DNA from: Micromonospora sicca
GTDB taxonomy: Bacteria > Actinomycetota > Actinomycetes > Mycobacteriales > Micromonosporaceae
Length of the DNA: 64,000 nucleotides
Assembly (NCBI RefSeq): GCF_003172935.1
Contig: NZ_QGKS01000346.1
Coordinates: 31,050-95,049 of the forward strand
Direction of reading: 5' to 3'
Below, in pieces: positions 17,798 to 26,980 of the stretch. Position numbers and translations under genes: made by a program. Position 1 is the first letter of the stretch, and each line of letters begins with the position of its first letter. Below the pieces are notes generated by a model. The model worked only from the letters and a program-made list of their open reading frames with translations, was not told the DNA's origin and did not search any database.

Positions 17798-19156
17798 CTA
17801 GTTGCTGCCCTCGTCGTGCGGGACGGTGACGGTGACCGTGCAGCCGACCGGTCGGCCGATCTCGTCGTGGCCGGCGTACGTCAGGTTGTACATCCGGTCC
17901 CCGCCGTCTCCGGCCCGTTCCGCCCGTAGCCTGCCGCTCGTGTCCGGCGCGCCGATGGCAAAGCCACTGACGTCCGCGGCGTCACCCCCGGTCACGCCGG
18001 TCAGGGTGAACGCCCTCGGGCCGAGCACACCGTCGCGCAGGTCCACCGTCACGGTGACGTCGACCAGTTCGTGGTTCGGCGGCCACAGGACCGGTCGGTC
18101 CACCGCACAGTCCAGCTGCCGCACCGGCACCGGGTTGGCGAGGGCTGCGGTAGCGTGCCCGATGGTCGCGGTGAGTCGGCCGCCGGCCTCGTAGTACATG
18201 TGCGCGGTATGGCCGTCGAAGTAGAACGTCGGCGCGGCCGATCGGCCGAGGTCGGGCCCACCGGGCATCGAGTCGTGCACGATGCCGAGGTGGATCTCCT
18301 GGTCGAAGTCTGCTCCGACGTCCACCGCGTGCATGTTGCCGTCGGCAGCGTGGTAGATCACCAGGTTGCGGTCGTTCCAGCGCAGGAAGAACGGCCCTGA
18401 GGCGTTCGGGCCTTCGATGCCCTGCGGGGTCACGATCGGTTCGGGTTGGATCGTCCAGGTCCGCGCGTCGTTCGAGACCGCCCAGCGGATCCGCCGGGAC
18501 ACCGGCCCGGTCGGTCCGGGCAGCGCCGCGGTGGGATTGTCCATGAAGAGCATCAGGTACCGGGTGCCCAGGCGCGGCACGGATTGCTCGAACACCCGGG
18601 CGTAGGAGGTTTCCCCGCCGGTCGTGTCGTCCCGGCTGACCGCAGTGCCGCCGTAGCTGAAGTGAATGCCGTCGTCGGAGGTGGCGTAGCGGGTGATGGA
18701 GTTCTCGCCGTGGAAATAGAGGAACAGCTTGCGCTCGCCCTCGATCCACACCGCGTGTGGTGAGGAGACGTGGCTGACCGTGGAGTAGTGCGGCAGCCAG
18801 GTGTTGCCGATCAGCGGGTTGGCGGCGTACTCGGTCCACGGACCGTCGATCGAGTCGGAGTACGCGAGGGCGATCCCGCCGGGACGCTCATGGGGGGCGT
18901 AGTACAGGTAGTAGGCGCCGAGCGGGTTCGGGAAGTAGTCGGCGGCCCGGATGACACTCGGGAAGATGAACTCGTTGGTCGGATTGTAGGCGAGCGTGCT
19001 CTTGTCGAACGCGGTACCGGCGTAGGTGAAGTGCGGGAAGTCGAGTGCCGCGTCGGCGGTGGCGGGTGCGGTGCCGCCGACGGCGGCGGCGAGCAGGCCC
19101 ACACCGGCCGCGGCCAGGGCGGCCCGTCGGCGCGGTGAACCGGATGCTCTCGTCAT
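17798..19156 (-). CDS. Secreted GH43-like five-bladed propeller protein
   Basis: 452 residues from ATG 19156 (AGGAAGG upstream). The N-terminus MTRASGSPRRRAALAAAGV has a twin-arginine-like start and hydrophobic core, with likely cleavage after PATADA. Residues about 35-345 contain short blades typical of GH43/GH117-type propellers (YYLYYAPHERPGGIALAYS, VSSPHAVWIEGERKLFLYFH, WTIQPEPIVTPQGIEGPNAS). The last about 100 residues (LWPPNHELVDVTVTV to TVTVTVPHD) form an Ig-like module often seen at the C-terminus of secreted actinobacterial enzymes. It is divergent from lacI, with operators at its promoter, so it may cut an outside glycan whose products the importer takes up. The catalytic residues and specificity could not be assigned. 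Confidence 0.75.
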   Translation of the reverse strand: MTRASGSPRRRAALAAAGVGLLAAAVGGTAPATADAALDFPHFTYAGTAFDKSTLAYNPTNEFIFPSVIRAADYFPNPLGAYYLYYAPHERPGGIALAYSDSIDGPWTEYAANPLIGNTWLPHYSTVSHVSSPHAVWIEGERKLFLYFHGENSITRYATSDDGIHFSYGGTAVSRDDTTGGETSYARVFEQSVPRLGTRYLMLFMDNPTAALPGPTGPVSRRIRWAVSNDARTWTIQPEPIVTPQGIEGPNASGPFFLRWNDRNLVIYHAADGNMHAVDVGADFDQEIHLGIVHDSMPGGPDLGRSAAPTFYFDGHTAHMYYEAGGRLTATIGHATAALANPVPVRQLDCAVDRPVLWPPNHELVDVTVTVDLRDGVLGPRAFTLTGVTGGDAADVSGFAIGAPDTSGRLRAERAGDGGDRMYNLTYAGHDEIGRPVGCTVTVTVPHDEGSN

Positions 19157-19284
19157 GTCAGCCTTCCTGTGCTGTTCGATGGTGGGAGCGTTCCACCGTG
19201 GACGGTGCGGGACGGGCAGCCACACAGGGTGACCGTCGGGGGAAGGGTGGCGCGGCCGTCGTCGATTCGAGACGACCGATCGAC

Positions 19285-19348
19285 GATGCTAATACGTATT
19301 AGCATCAATACCTCTCGAATCTAGCCGCCCACCGGGCGGTCCTGTCAA
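19285..19348 (-). promoter_or_regulatory. Promoter of the GH43-like gene with LacI operator O1
   Basis: On the minus strand TTGACA (19348-19343) is followed by TAGATT (19323-19318) after a rather long 19-base spacer. Just beyond, at 19285-19306, is a perfect 22-base palindrome with arms GATGCTAATAC and GTATTAGCATC, placed where transcription would start. This is a classic repressor position. Confidence 0.7.
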
Positions 19349-19412
19349 GAGGCGTGGTGCCGGCGGCCGACCGACCGGCACAACGATGCCGCAGCTCACC
19401 GCCCCCGCGCCC

Positions 19413-19426
19413 CTAATGCGCATTAG
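19413..19426. promoter_or_regulatory. LacI operator O2
   Basis: A perfect 14-base palindrome, CTAATGCGCATTAG, with the same CTAAT/ATTAG half-sites as O1 and O3. It lies between the two divergent promoters, 120 bases from O1 and 100 bases from O3, distances that would allow DNA looping. Confidence 0.65.
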
Positions 19427-19465
19427 TTCAGGGAGTTCATCTCGCCGAAATCTCGCTGACAGCTC

Positions 19466-19528
19466 TTGACACCACACCGCCGGGCGGCCAGGCTACCTGC
19501 CAACGCCGCTGGCTAATACGCATTAGCC
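19466..19528 (+). promoter_or_regulatory. lacI operon promoter with operator O3
   Basis: TTGACA (19466-19471) and CAGGCT (19489-19494) are 17 bases apart. The near-palindrome GGCTAATACGCATTAGCC at 19511-19528 covers bases about +10 to +27 and ends 19 bases before the lacI start codon. This predicts that the LacI protein represses its own operon. Confidence 0.65.
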
Positions 19529-19547
19529 CGACCGGAAGGGCCACGCC

Positions 19548-20594
19548 GTGACCTCGACCCCCAGACGTGTGACACAGCGTGACATCGCGCGGTTGGCCGG
19601 GGTCAGTCAGGCGACGGTCTCCCTGGTGCTCAACAACCGGGCCGACGCCGACGTCCGGATCGCGCTGGAAACCCGCGACCGGGTGCTGCGCGTGATCGCG
19701 GAGACCGGCTACGCGGCCGATCCCGTCGCCCGCCGGCTCGCCGCCCGGTTCAACCGGATCATCGGCGTCTTCACCTACGAACCGGCCTTCCCCAGCGGCA
19801 CCCGGGACTTCTTCCACCCGTTCCTGGTCGGCATCGAGGAGTACGCCGAGCGAGCCGGCTGTGACCTCCTGCTGTTCACCAGCGCACCGGTGGTCGACGG
19901 TCGGCGGCGGATCTTCCACCAGGACAACCGGCTGCGGCTGGCCGACGGGTGCATCCTGCTGGGCCGCGAGATCGACGCGGCGGAGCTGCACCGGCTCAAC
20001 CGCGACGGCTACCCGTACATGGCCGTCGGCCGCCGCGACGACGCAGCCGGACCGGTCCCCTACGTCGGCGCCGACTACGCGAGCGCCGTGGGTCAGCTCG
20101 TCGAGTCGGCCGTCGCCCGCGGGCACCGCCGGCTGGCCTACCTGGGCATGGGATCGGCCGCCGAGTCCTCCGAGGACCGCCGGCGTGGCTTCGCCGAGTC
20201 GGCGCGGGCCGCGGAAAGCGCCGTCCAGCTCTCCACCGCCGGACGCGACGCCGACGCGGTCCTCGATGACCTGCTCGCCGACCGGACCACCGCCGCCTTC
20301 GTCGAGGACTACGCCACCGCGGTGGCGCTGGAGCTGGCCACCCGGAGGCGCGGGCTGAGCGTGCCCGGCGACCTGTCCGTGCTGACCCTCGGCGACCCGA
20401 CCGTGGCGGTCCCCACGGAGATCGCCTTCACCGGCTTCCACATCCCGCGCGAGGAGATGGGCCGGCAGGCGGTCGAGGTGCTGGCCAGTGTGATCGACGG
20501 CAGCTCCAGCGGCCTGCAGCAGCGACTTCTCCCCTGCGAACCCGTCGAGGGCGAGACCCTCGGCACCCCTGATCGGGCGGTCGAGCGCCGCTGA
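19548..20594 (+). CDS. LacI-family transcriptional repressor
   Basis: 348 residues from a GTG with GGAAGGG upstream. The N-terminal helix-turn-helix and hinge helix (TQRDIARLAGVSQATVSLVL, then YAADPVARRLAA) are standard for LacI/GalR. From about residue 65 a periplasmic-binding-protein-like domain follows (IIGVFTYEP, DGCILLGREIDAAEL, AYLGMGS, GFHIPREEMGRQAVEVL). The gene lies 29 bases ahead of the FAD oxidoreductase gene and is probably the first gene of the operon it controls. Three palindromes upstream give the likely binding sites. The inducer is unknown; a sugar derived from the imported glycan is expected. Confidence 0.92.
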   Translation: MTSTPRRVTQRDIARLAGVSQATVSLVLNNRADADVRIALETRDRVLRVIAETGYAADPVARRLAARFNRIIGVFTYEPAFPSGTRDFFHPFLVGIEEYAERAGCDLLLFTSAPVVDGRRRIFHQDNRLRLADGCILLGREIDAAELHRLNRDGYPYMAVGRRDDAAGPVPYVGADYASAVGQLVESAVARGHRRLAYLGMGSAAESSEDRRRGFAESARAAESAVQLSTAGRDADAVLDDLLADRTTAAFVEDYATAVALELATRRRGLSVPGDLSVLTLGDPTVAVPTEIAFTGFHIPREEMGRQAVEVLASVIDGSSSGLQQRLLPCEPVEGETLGTPDRAVERR

Positions 20595-20623
20595 GCGGCG
20601 ACCGCGCAACTGGAAGGAAGCAA

Positions 20624-22228
20624 GTGGCAGTTATGCGTGCGGACGTCCTCGTCGTCGGCGGCGGGCTCGGCGGCGTCGCGGCGGCCCTCGCCGTAGCCCG
20701 CGCGGGCCGGTCGGTGATCCTGACCGAGGAGTTCGACTGGCTGGGCGGGCAACTCACCAGCCAGGCCGTCCCGCCGGACGAGCACTCCTGGATCGAGCAG
20801 TTCGGCGCCACCGCCAGCTACCGGGCCCTGCGCGCCGGGATCCGCGACTACTACCGCCGGCACTACCCGCTGACCGAGCGCTCCCGCGCCTGGACGGACC
20901 TCAACCCGGGCGCCGGCTGGGTGAGCCGGCTGTGCCACGAGCCGCGGGTGGCGGTGGCGGTGATCGAGGAGATGCTGGCGCCGCACCGGGCCTCCGGCCG
21001 GCTGACCGTGCTCCAGCCGTACCGGCCGGTCGCGGTGGCCACCGACGGGGACGGGGTGGTCGGGGTCACCGTGGCGCACCGGGACCGGGACGACCGGATC
21101 GAGATCACCGCGCCGTACACGCTGGACGCCACCGAGACCGGTGAGCTGCTGCCGCTGTCCGGCACCGAGTACGTCACCGGCTTCGAGTCGCGCGAGCAGA
21201 CCGGCGAGCCCAGCGCGCCGGCCGAGGTGCAGCCGATGAACATGCAGGCGGTCTCCGTCTGCTTCGCCCTGGACCACGTCGCCGGCGACCACACCATCGA
21301 CCGGCCCGCCGGGTACGACTTCTGGCGCGACTACAAGCCCGACTTCTGGGGCGACCGGCTGCTGTCCTGGCGGTCGCCGCACCCGCGCACGCTGGAGATC
21401 GTCGAGCGCAGCTTCACCCCGAACCCGGACGACGACCCGTTGGCCGTCAACGCCGACCAGCGGGTCAACCCCGGTGACGGCAACCTGTGGACGTTCCGGC
21501 GGATCGCCGCCCGGCGCAACTTCCTCGACGGCACGTACGCCAGCGACATCACCCTGGTCAACTGGCCGATGATCGACTACTTCGAGGCCCCGGTCATCGA
21601 CGTGCCGAACGCCGCCTGGCACCTGTCCAAGGCCCGCGAACTGTCGTACTCGGTGCTCTACTGGCTGCAGACCGAGGCCCCCCGGCCGGACGGTGGCACC
21701 GGCTTCCCCGGGCTGCGGCTGCGCGGCGACGTGACCGGCAGTGCCGACGGCCTGGCCCAGGCCCCGTACATCCGCGAGTCGCGGCGGATCCGCGCCGAGT
21801 ACACCGTGGTCGAGCAGGACCTGTCCCTGGCCGTACGCGGCGAGCACGGCGCGGTCAGCTACCCGGACTCCATCGGCGTCGGGATGTACCGGATCGACCT
21901 GCACCCGTCGACCGGCGGCGACAACTACATCGACGTCGGTTCCTGCCCGTTCGAGATCCCGCTCGGTGCGCTGATCCCGCAGCGGGTGGAGAACCTGCTT
22001 CCGGCCGGCAAGAACATCGGCACCACGCACATCACCAATGGCAGCTACCGGCTGCACCCGGTCGAGTGGAACGTCGGGGAGGTCGCCGGCCTGCTCGCCG
22101 ACTTCTGTCTGGCGCGGGGCGAGTCTCCGCGCGCGGTCCGCAACACCCCCCGTCTGCTGGCCGACTTCTCGGACCGCGTCACCGCGGCCGGCGTGGAACC
22201 GCGCTGGCCACGGATCGCGGGCTACTGA
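20624..22228 (+). CDS. FAD-dependent oxidoreductase (FAD_oxidored family)
   Basis: 534 residues from GTG 20624, which follows GGAAGGAAG. The N-terminal dinucleotide fold is clear (ADVLVVGGGLGGVAAALAVA), followed by TEEFDWLGGQLTSQ, YTLDATETGELLPLSG and a C-terminal FAD segment LLPAGKNIGTTHITNGSYRL. This architecture fits the FAD_oxidored family (PF12831-type), many members of which sit in glycan-use loci of actinobacteria, planctomycetes and Bacteroidota but have no tested reaction. It is cytoplasmic (no signal peptide). Its place between lacI and the importer suggests it oxidises, or dehydrates through an oxidised intermediate, the incoming sugar before the kinase and epimerase steps; this is inference. 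Confidence 0.85.
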   Translation: MAVMRADVLVVGGGLGGVAAALAVARAGRSVILTEEFDWLGGQLTSQAVPPDEHSWIEQFGATASYRALRAGIRDYYRRHYPLTERSRAWTDLNPGAGWVSRLCHEPRVAVAVIEEMLAPHRASGRLTVLQPYRPVAVATDGDGVVGVTVAHRDRDDRIEITAPYTLDATETGELLPLSGTEYVTGFESREQTGEPSAPAEVQPMNMQAVSVCFALDHVAGDHTIDRPAGYDFWRDYKPDFWGDRLLSWRSPHPRTLEIVERSFTPNPDDDPLAVNADQRVNPGDGNLWTFRRIAARRNFLDGTYASDITLVNWPMIDYFEAPVIDVPNAAWHLSKARELSYSVLYWLQTEAPRPDGGTGFPGLRLRGDVTGSADGLAQAPYIRESRRIRAEYTVVEQDLSLAVRGEHGAVSYPDSIGVGMYRIDLHPSTGGDNYIDVGSCPFEIPLGALIPQRVENLLPAGKNIGTTHITNGSYRLHPVEWNVGEVAGLLADFCLARGESPRAVRNTPRLLADFSDRVTAAGVEPRWPRIAGY

Positions 22229-22253
22229 ACCACCACCCCCGGTAGAGGAGAAC

Positions 22254-23540
22254 ATGGTGACAAGAGGAAAGGGTCCGCGCGGCGTGGCCGTGGCACTGAC
22301 CGCGGCGCTGGCGCTGGCCGGCTGCGGTGGCGGCGAGAAGGCCGGCTCGGACGGTCCCGCGAACCTGCGGATGACCATCTGGTCGGCCAACGAGGCGCAC
22401 CTCAAGCTGTTCAACGAGATCGCCGACGAATACAAGAAGAGCCACCCGGACGTCGGGACGATCACCTTCGACCCGCTGCCGTTCGACAGCTACACCACCA
22501 CGCTGACCACCCAGATCGCCGGCGGCAACGCCCCCGACCTGGCCTGGATCTTCGAGAACTCGGCCCCCGACTTCGTCGCCTCCGGCGCGCTGCGGCCGCT
22601 GGACGACACGCTGAAGTCCACCGCGGAGTACGGCTACGACGACCTGTCCCCGGCCACCCGCAAGCTCTGGCAGAACGACGGCAAGCTGTACGCGTACCCA
22701 TTCTCGACCTCGCCGTTCGGGATCTTCGTCAACACCGACCTGCTCAAGAAGGCCGGTCAGAAGACCCCGGCCGAGCTGATCGCCGCGGGTCAGTGGACCT
22801 GGGACGCCGCGCTGGCCGCCGCCTCCGCGAGCCAGGCGAAGACCGGCAAGGCGGGGCTGGTGATCCGCGACTTCGACTACAAGGGCTGGGACAACCTGTC
22901 CACCTTCTGGACCGGCTGGGGCGCCCGGGCGTGGAGCGAGGACGGGAAGACGTGCGGCTTCAACGCGCCGGAGATGGCCGACGCGATGACCACCCTGCAC
23001 AAGGCGATCTTCACCGACAAGGCGCTGCCCGGACCCGGCACCACCGCCGACTTCTTCGCCGGTGACGCGGCCATGACGGTCACCCAGATCTCCCGCGCCT
23101 CGCTGCTGAAGGACGGTGGCTTCGGCTGGGACCTGGTCCCGCTGCCGGCCGGCCCGAAGGGGAACTACGCGGTGATCGGCCAGGCCGGCATCGGAGTGCT
23201 GAAGAAGAGCCCGCACGCCAAGGCCGCCGCGGACTTCCTCGCCTTCCTGACCAACCCCACCAACTCGGCGAAGCTGGCCCAGTTCTTCCCGCCGCCCCGG
23301 CAGTCGCTGCTGACCGCCGAAACGCTCGCGAAGACCAACCCGAAGCTCAAGCCGGAGCAGCTCCAGAAGGTCGTCATCGACGGCATCACCAGCGGCGTGG
23401 TCAAGCCCAGCCACGCCGGGCAGGCCGAGCTGAGCCAGCAGGTACGCGCCGGACTGGACCCGCTGTGGCAGCCGAACGCGGACGTCAAGGCGGTGCTGGA
23501 CGGCGTCTGCGCCAAGATCCAGCCGCTGCTGGCGAAGTAA
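22254..23540 (+). CDS. ABC transporter sugar-binding lipoprotein
   Basis: 428 residues from ATG 22254 (AGAGGAG upstream). The signal peptide ends in the lipobox LALAGC, with Cys at about residue 24, so the protein is lipid-anchored outside the cell membrane. The mature part is a family 1 extracellular solute-binding protein (MTIWSANEAHLKLFNEIADE, GNAPDLAWIFENSAPDF, YAYPFSTSPFGIFVNTDLLK, AADFLAFLTNP). It is followed two bases later by the first permease gene. Such proteins bind mono- or oligosaccharides; the ligand is probably a product of the secreted GH43-like protein or an amino sugar handled by NanE. Confidence 0.93.
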   Translation: MVTRGKGPRGVAVALTAALALAGCGGGEKAGSDGPANLRMTIWSANEAHLKLFNEIADEYKKSHPDVGTITFDPLPFDSYTTTLTTQIAGGNAPDLAWIFENSAPDFVASGALRPLDDTLKSTAEYGYDDLSPATRKLWQNDGKLYAYPFSTSPFGIFVNTDLLKKAGQKTPAELIAAGQWTWDAALAAASASQAKTGKAGLVIRDFDYKGWDNLSTFWTGWGARAWSEDGKTCGFNAPEMADAMTTLHKAIFTDKALPGPGTTADFFAGDAAMTVTQISRASLLKDGGFGWDLVPLPAGPKGNYAVIGQAGIGVLKKSPHAKAAADFLAFLTNPTNSAKLAQFFPPPRQSLLTAETLAKTNPKLKPEQLQKVVIDGITSGVVKPSHAGQAELSQQVRAGLDPLWQPNADVKAVLDGVCAKIQPLLAK

Positions 23541-23542
23541 CC

Positions 23543-24490
23543 ATGTCCCGGACGGACACCAGGGTGGGTCGGGTCGAGGCCCGGCCCACCCCGGCCCGGT
23601 CACGGCCGTACTGGACCGCCCGCCGCCGCGACCAGCTCACCGGCTACCTGTTCATCGCCCCGCAACTGCTCGGCAGCGTCGTCTTCGTGATCCTGCCGCT
23701 GCTCCTAGTCGTCTGGTACAGCCTGCACGAGTGGAACGTGCTCGCCGACACCTTCGACTTCGTGGGCGCCGACAACTACACCGCCCTCGCCGACGATCCC
23801 AACCTCGGCCCGGTGCTGCGGGCCACCGGACTCTTCTCCGTCGGCCTGGTGGTATTCAACCTCAGCCTGGCGTTGCTGCTCGCCGTCCTGCTCAACCAGA
23901 AGCTGCAGGGCACCATCGTCTTCCGCACCCTGTTCTTCTCCCCCGTGGTCGTCTCCCTGGTCGCCTGGACCATCGTGTGGGGCTTCCTGCTGCAGGACAA
24001 CGGCGGACTGAACGGCCTGCTCGACACGATCGGCGTGGACGGGCCCAACTGGCTGCGTGGCGAGGGCACCGCAATGCTGTCGGTCATCGTGGTGCAGGTG
24101 TTCAAGAACGTCGGCCTGAACATGGTGCTGTTCCTGGCCGCGCTCCAAGGCGTACCGGCGGAGCTGTACGAGGCCGCCGAGGTGGACGGGGCGAGCCGGA
24201 TGCGCCAGTTCTGGCGGATCACCGTGCCGCTGATCAGCCCGACGATCCTGCTCACCTCGATCATCACTGTGGTCGGCTCGCTGCAGGTCTTCGCGCAGAT
24301 CGCGGTGCTCACCCAGGGCGGACCCGGCACCTCGACCACGGTGCTCGTCTACTACCTCTACCAGCAGGCATTCCAGTTCCACCACTTTGGCTACGGCGCC
24401 ACGCTGTCGATCGTGCTGTTCGTCATCGTGCTCGCGCTCACCGTGCTGCAGTGGCAGATGCGCAAGAGATGGGTCTTCCATGAATCGTGA
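23543..24490 (+). CDS. ABC sugar transporter permease (MalF type)
   Basis: 315 residues with six predicted membrane helices, the first at LTGYLFIAPQLLGSVVFVIL. The EAA loop that docks the ATPase is EAAEVDGASRMRQFWRITVP at about residue 215. The gene starts two bases after the binding-protein gene and its end overlaps the second permease by 11 bases. No ATPase gene is present in the locus. In actinomycetes such importers usually borrow the shared ATPase MsiK. Confidence 0.93.
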   Translation: MSRTDTRVGRVEARPTPARSRPYWTARRRDQLTGYLFIAPQLLGSVVFVILPLLLVVWYSLHEWNVLADTFDFVGADNYTALADDPNLGPVLRATGLFSVGLVVFNLSLALLLAVLLNQKLQGTIVFRTLFFSPVVVSLVAWTIVWGFLLQDNGGLNGLLDTIGVDGPNWLRGEGTAMLSVIVVQVFKNVGLNMVLFLAALQGVPAELYEAAEVDGASRMRQFWRITVPLISPTILLTSIITVVGSLQVFAQIAVLTQGGPGTSTTVLVYYLYQQAFQFHHFGYGATLSIVLFVIVLALTVLQWQMRKRWVFHES

Positions 24491-25322
24491 CCTGTCGCCC
24501 CGAACCAAGCTGGCGCTCTACGGGGCGCTGCTGATCCTGGCGATCCCGTTCGTCTTCCCGACCTGGTGGATGGTCACCTCGTCGTTGAAGCCGGTGGCGG
24601 ACATCTTCGCTTTCCCGCCGCAGCTCCTGCCGGTCAACCCGCGGCTCGATGCCTACCGGCGGGTGTTCGAGTTGCAGCCGTTCGGCCGGCAGTACCTCAA
24701 CAGCCTCTACATCGCGCTGGTGGTCACGCTTGGCACCCTGGGCGTGTCGGCACTGGCCGGGTACGCCTTCGCGCGCATCCGGTTTCGCGGCCAGAACCTT
24801 TTGTTCCTGGTCGTCCTCGCGGGCCTGCTCATCCCCAGCGAGGTGACGATCGTGCCGCTGTTCCAGATGTTCTTCAAGCTTGGCCTGGTCAACACCCACT
24901 GGCCGCTGATCCTGGTACCGATCTTCGGCGCGCCGAGCGTGTTGGCGACGTTCATCATGCGGCAGTTCTTCATCAGCCTTCCCGGCGAGTTGGAGGAGGC
25001 GGCCCGGGTCGACGGGCTTGGCCGCTTTGCCACCTTCTGGAAGATCGCGCTGCCGCTGTCGCGCCCCGCACTGGGCGCGGTGGCCATCTTCACCTTCCTG
25101 CACAGCTGGAATCTCTACCTGGAACCGATCGTGTTCCTCTCCTCCCCGGAGAAGTTCACCCTGCCTCAGGCGCTCACCCAGTTCGTCGACGCCTACGGCG
25201 GTCCGATGTGGGACGTCCAACTCGCTGCGGCGTCGATGACCGCGCTGCCGGTCCTGGTGGTCTTCGTCATCGCCCAGAAGCAGTTCGTCGAGGGCCTCGC
25301 GCACGCCGGTCTCAAAGGATGA
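24480..25322 (+). CDS. ABC sugar transporter permease (MalG type)
   Basis: 280 residues with six membrane helices. The start has the usual MalG-type segment PTWWMVTSSLKP, followed by FAFPPQLLP. The ATPase-docking EAA loop is EEAARVDGLGRFATFWKIAL. It overlaps both neighbours: 11 bases with the first permease gene and four bases (ATGA) with the ROK kinase gene. Translation of the importer and kinase is therefore coupled. Confidence 0.93.
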   Translation: MNRDLSPRTKLALYGALLILAIPFVFPTWWMVTSSLKPVADIFAFPPQLLPVNPRLDAYRRVFELQPFGRQYLNSLYIALVVTLGTLGVSALAGYAFARIRFRGQNLLFLVVLAGLLIPSEVTIVPLFQMFFKLGLVNTHWPLILVPIFGAPSVLATFIMRQFFISLPGELEEAARVDGLGRFATFWKIALPLSRPALGAVAIFTFLHSWNLYLEPIVFLSSPEKFTLPQALTQFVDAYGGPMWDVQLAAASMTALPVLVVFVIAQKQFVEGLAHAGLKG

Positions 25323-26230
25323 CGGCATCGGCACCCCTGATCGGCCTCGACATCGGCGGCACCAAGACGGCGGCGGCCCTGATCGGCCCTGACGGGGACG
25401 TGCTCGAGCGCCGTCAGGTGCCCACGCCCGCCCGGTCGGGGCCCGAGGCCGTGCTGGACGCCGCCGCGCTGCTGGCCGCGGACCTGCTCGACGCGGCCGG
25501 TAGCGGACCGGTCGGGGTAGGCACCGCCGGCACGGTCGACCCGGCGACCGGCACCATCCGGTATGCCACCGACAGCCTGCCCGGCTGGACCGGCACTCCT
25601 GTCGCCCACGCCCTGGCCGAGCGCCTCGCCCGCCCCGTTCTGGTCACCAACGACGTGAACGCCGCCGCGCTGGGCGAATGCTGGTCCGGCGCGGGGCGGG
25701 CCAGGACACACCTGCTGCTTGTCTCGATCGGCACCGGCCTGGGCGCGGCAATCATCCGTAACGGCCGCATCGAGGCCGGCGCTCGCGGCGGCGCCGGCGA
25801 GGTGGGCCACCTGCCGGTCCCGAGTGCCGAACGGTTGCGCTGCGGGTGTGGCCGGTACGGGCACCTGGAGGCGATCGCCTCAGGCAGGGGGCTGTCCGCC
25901 GCGTACGTCGTGGAGACCGGCGCGCGCGTCACCGGACAGGCCGTAGCGCAACGCGCGGCGGCGGGGGACGCCGTCGCGCAGCAGGTCCTGGACCGGGCCG
26001 GCACTGTCCTCGGCACGGCCCTGGCGGGGTTGGTGGCCCTGCTCGATCCGCAGGCCGTCCTGGTGGCGGGTGGTGCGGCCGGCGCCCTGCTGCCCGCCGC
26101 GTCGGCCGCCTACTCGGCCGAACTGCCGGCCGGATGGGCCGACGTGCCTCTGCTGCCAGCCGCCCTCGGAGCCGACGCGGTCGTGGTAGGCGCGGTCCGC
26201 CTGGCCATGACACACACCGGTGAGCAGTGA
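25319..26230 (+). CDS. ROK-family sugar kinase (N-acetylmannosamine kinase or glucokinase type)
   Basis: 303 residues with no DNA-binding domain, so an enzyme rather than a repressor. Seen are the phosphate loop IGLDIGGTKTAAALIG, the catalytic-Asp segment VTNDVNAAALGE, the ATP-site motif SIGTGLGAAIIRNG, and the ROK zinc motif with GEVGHLPV and CGCGRYGHLEAIASG. ROK kinases phosphorylate glucose, ManNAc, GlcNAc or fructose. The next gene encodes a NanE epimerase acting on ManNAc-6-phosphate, which makes ManNAc (NanK activity) the leading substrate, but a related sugar cannot be excluded. ATG 25319 overlaps the permease stop. Confidence 0.9.
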   Translation: MTASAPLIGLDIGGTKTAAALIGPDGDVLERRQVPTPARSGPEAVLDAAALLAADLLDAAGSGPVGVGTAGTVDPATGTIRYATDSLPGWTGTPVAHALAERLARPVLVTNDVNAAALGECWSGAGRARTHLLLVSIGTGLGAAIIRNGRIEAGARGGAGEVGHLPVPSAERLRCGCGRYGHLEAIASGRGLSAAYVVETGARVTGQAVAQRAAAGDAVAQQVLDRAGTVLGTALAGLVALLDPQAVLVAGGAAGALLPAASAAYSAELPAGWADVPLLPAALGADAVVVGAVRLAMTHTGEQ

Positions 26231-26270
26231 CGGTGCGAGCCGTCCCGGCACCGACGAAGGGACCAGACAG

Positions 26271-26978
26271 GTGAGTGTGCTCGACGACCTGGCCGGCGGG
26301 CTGGTGGTGTCCTGCCAGCCGCTGCCCGACGAGCCGGATGACCCGATGCGGGACCCGTACGTTCAGGGCCGGGTGGCCGCCGCGGTGGTGCGGGGCGGCG
26401 CGGTGGCGGTCCGGGCCAACGGACCGGCCGACATCAGGGCTATCCGTGCCGTGCTCGACGTGCCGGTGATCGGGTTGTATAAGCACGGCACGGATGACAT
26501 CTTCATCACCCCGACGGCGGCCCACGCGCTCGAGGTGGCCTGGGCCGGGGCAGACATCATCGCTGTCGACGCCACCGACCGTCCCCGTCCAGACGGGCGA
26601 AGCTTCGCCGACACGGTCCGGACGATCCGCGAGCGGACCGACGCACTGGTCCTGGCCGACGTCTCCACCACGGCAGAGGGCGTCGCCGCCGTCAAGGCAG
26701 GTGCAGACGCGGTCGCCACCACGCTGTCCGGCTACACCCTGGCCAGCCCCCAGACTGACGGGCCCGACCTAGGGCTCGTGGCGCGACTCGTCGCACTGCT
26801 ACCGGTTCCGGTGATCGCCGAAGGGCGGTACCGCACCAAGGAGCAGATCGGCCGGGCCTTCGAGGCGGGTGCGCACGCGGTGGTGATGGGCAACGCCGTC
26901 ACCTCACCGCTGTGGATCACCCGCCGGCTCGTGCCGGCCACCCCCCGCGCGGCGAGCGCCCCGAAAAAGAGGGAGTGA
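26271..26978 (+). CDS. nanE: N-acetylmannosamine-6-phosphate 2-epimerase (NanE)
   Basis: 235 residues from GTG 26271 (MSVLDDLAGGLVVSCQPLPD). The TIM-barrel shows the NanE hallmarks: LVVSCQPLPD at the first strand, VIGLYKHG with the catalytic Lys, ADIIAVDATDRPRP, TTLSGYT and VIAEGRYRT. NanE converts ManNAc-6-phosphate to GlcNAc-6-phosphate in sialic acid and ManNAc breakdown. It follows the ROK kinase by 40 bases and precedes the DUF4127 gene by two. No sialic acid lyase (NanA), deacetylase (NagA) or deaminase (NagB) is in the locus, so the pathway would have to join ones encoded elsewhere. Confidence 0.92.
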   Translation: MSVLDDLAGGLVVSCQPLPDEPDDPMRDPYVQGRVAAAVVRGGAVAVRANGPADIRAIRAVLDVPVIGLYKHGTDDIFITPTAAHALEVAWAGADIIAVDATDRPRPDGRSFADTVRTIRERTDALVLADVSTTAEGVAAVKAGADAVATTLSGYTLASPQTDGPDLGLVARLVALLPVPVIAEGRYRTKEQIGRAFEAGAHAVVMGNAVTSPLWITRRLVPATPRAASAPKKRE

Positions 26979-26980
26979 GC

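Noticed and set aside
20309..22465. A 718-codon frame opposite the FAD oxidoreductase
   Set aside because: Same antisense effect; the sense strand has an unmistakable dinucleotide fold and a good start.
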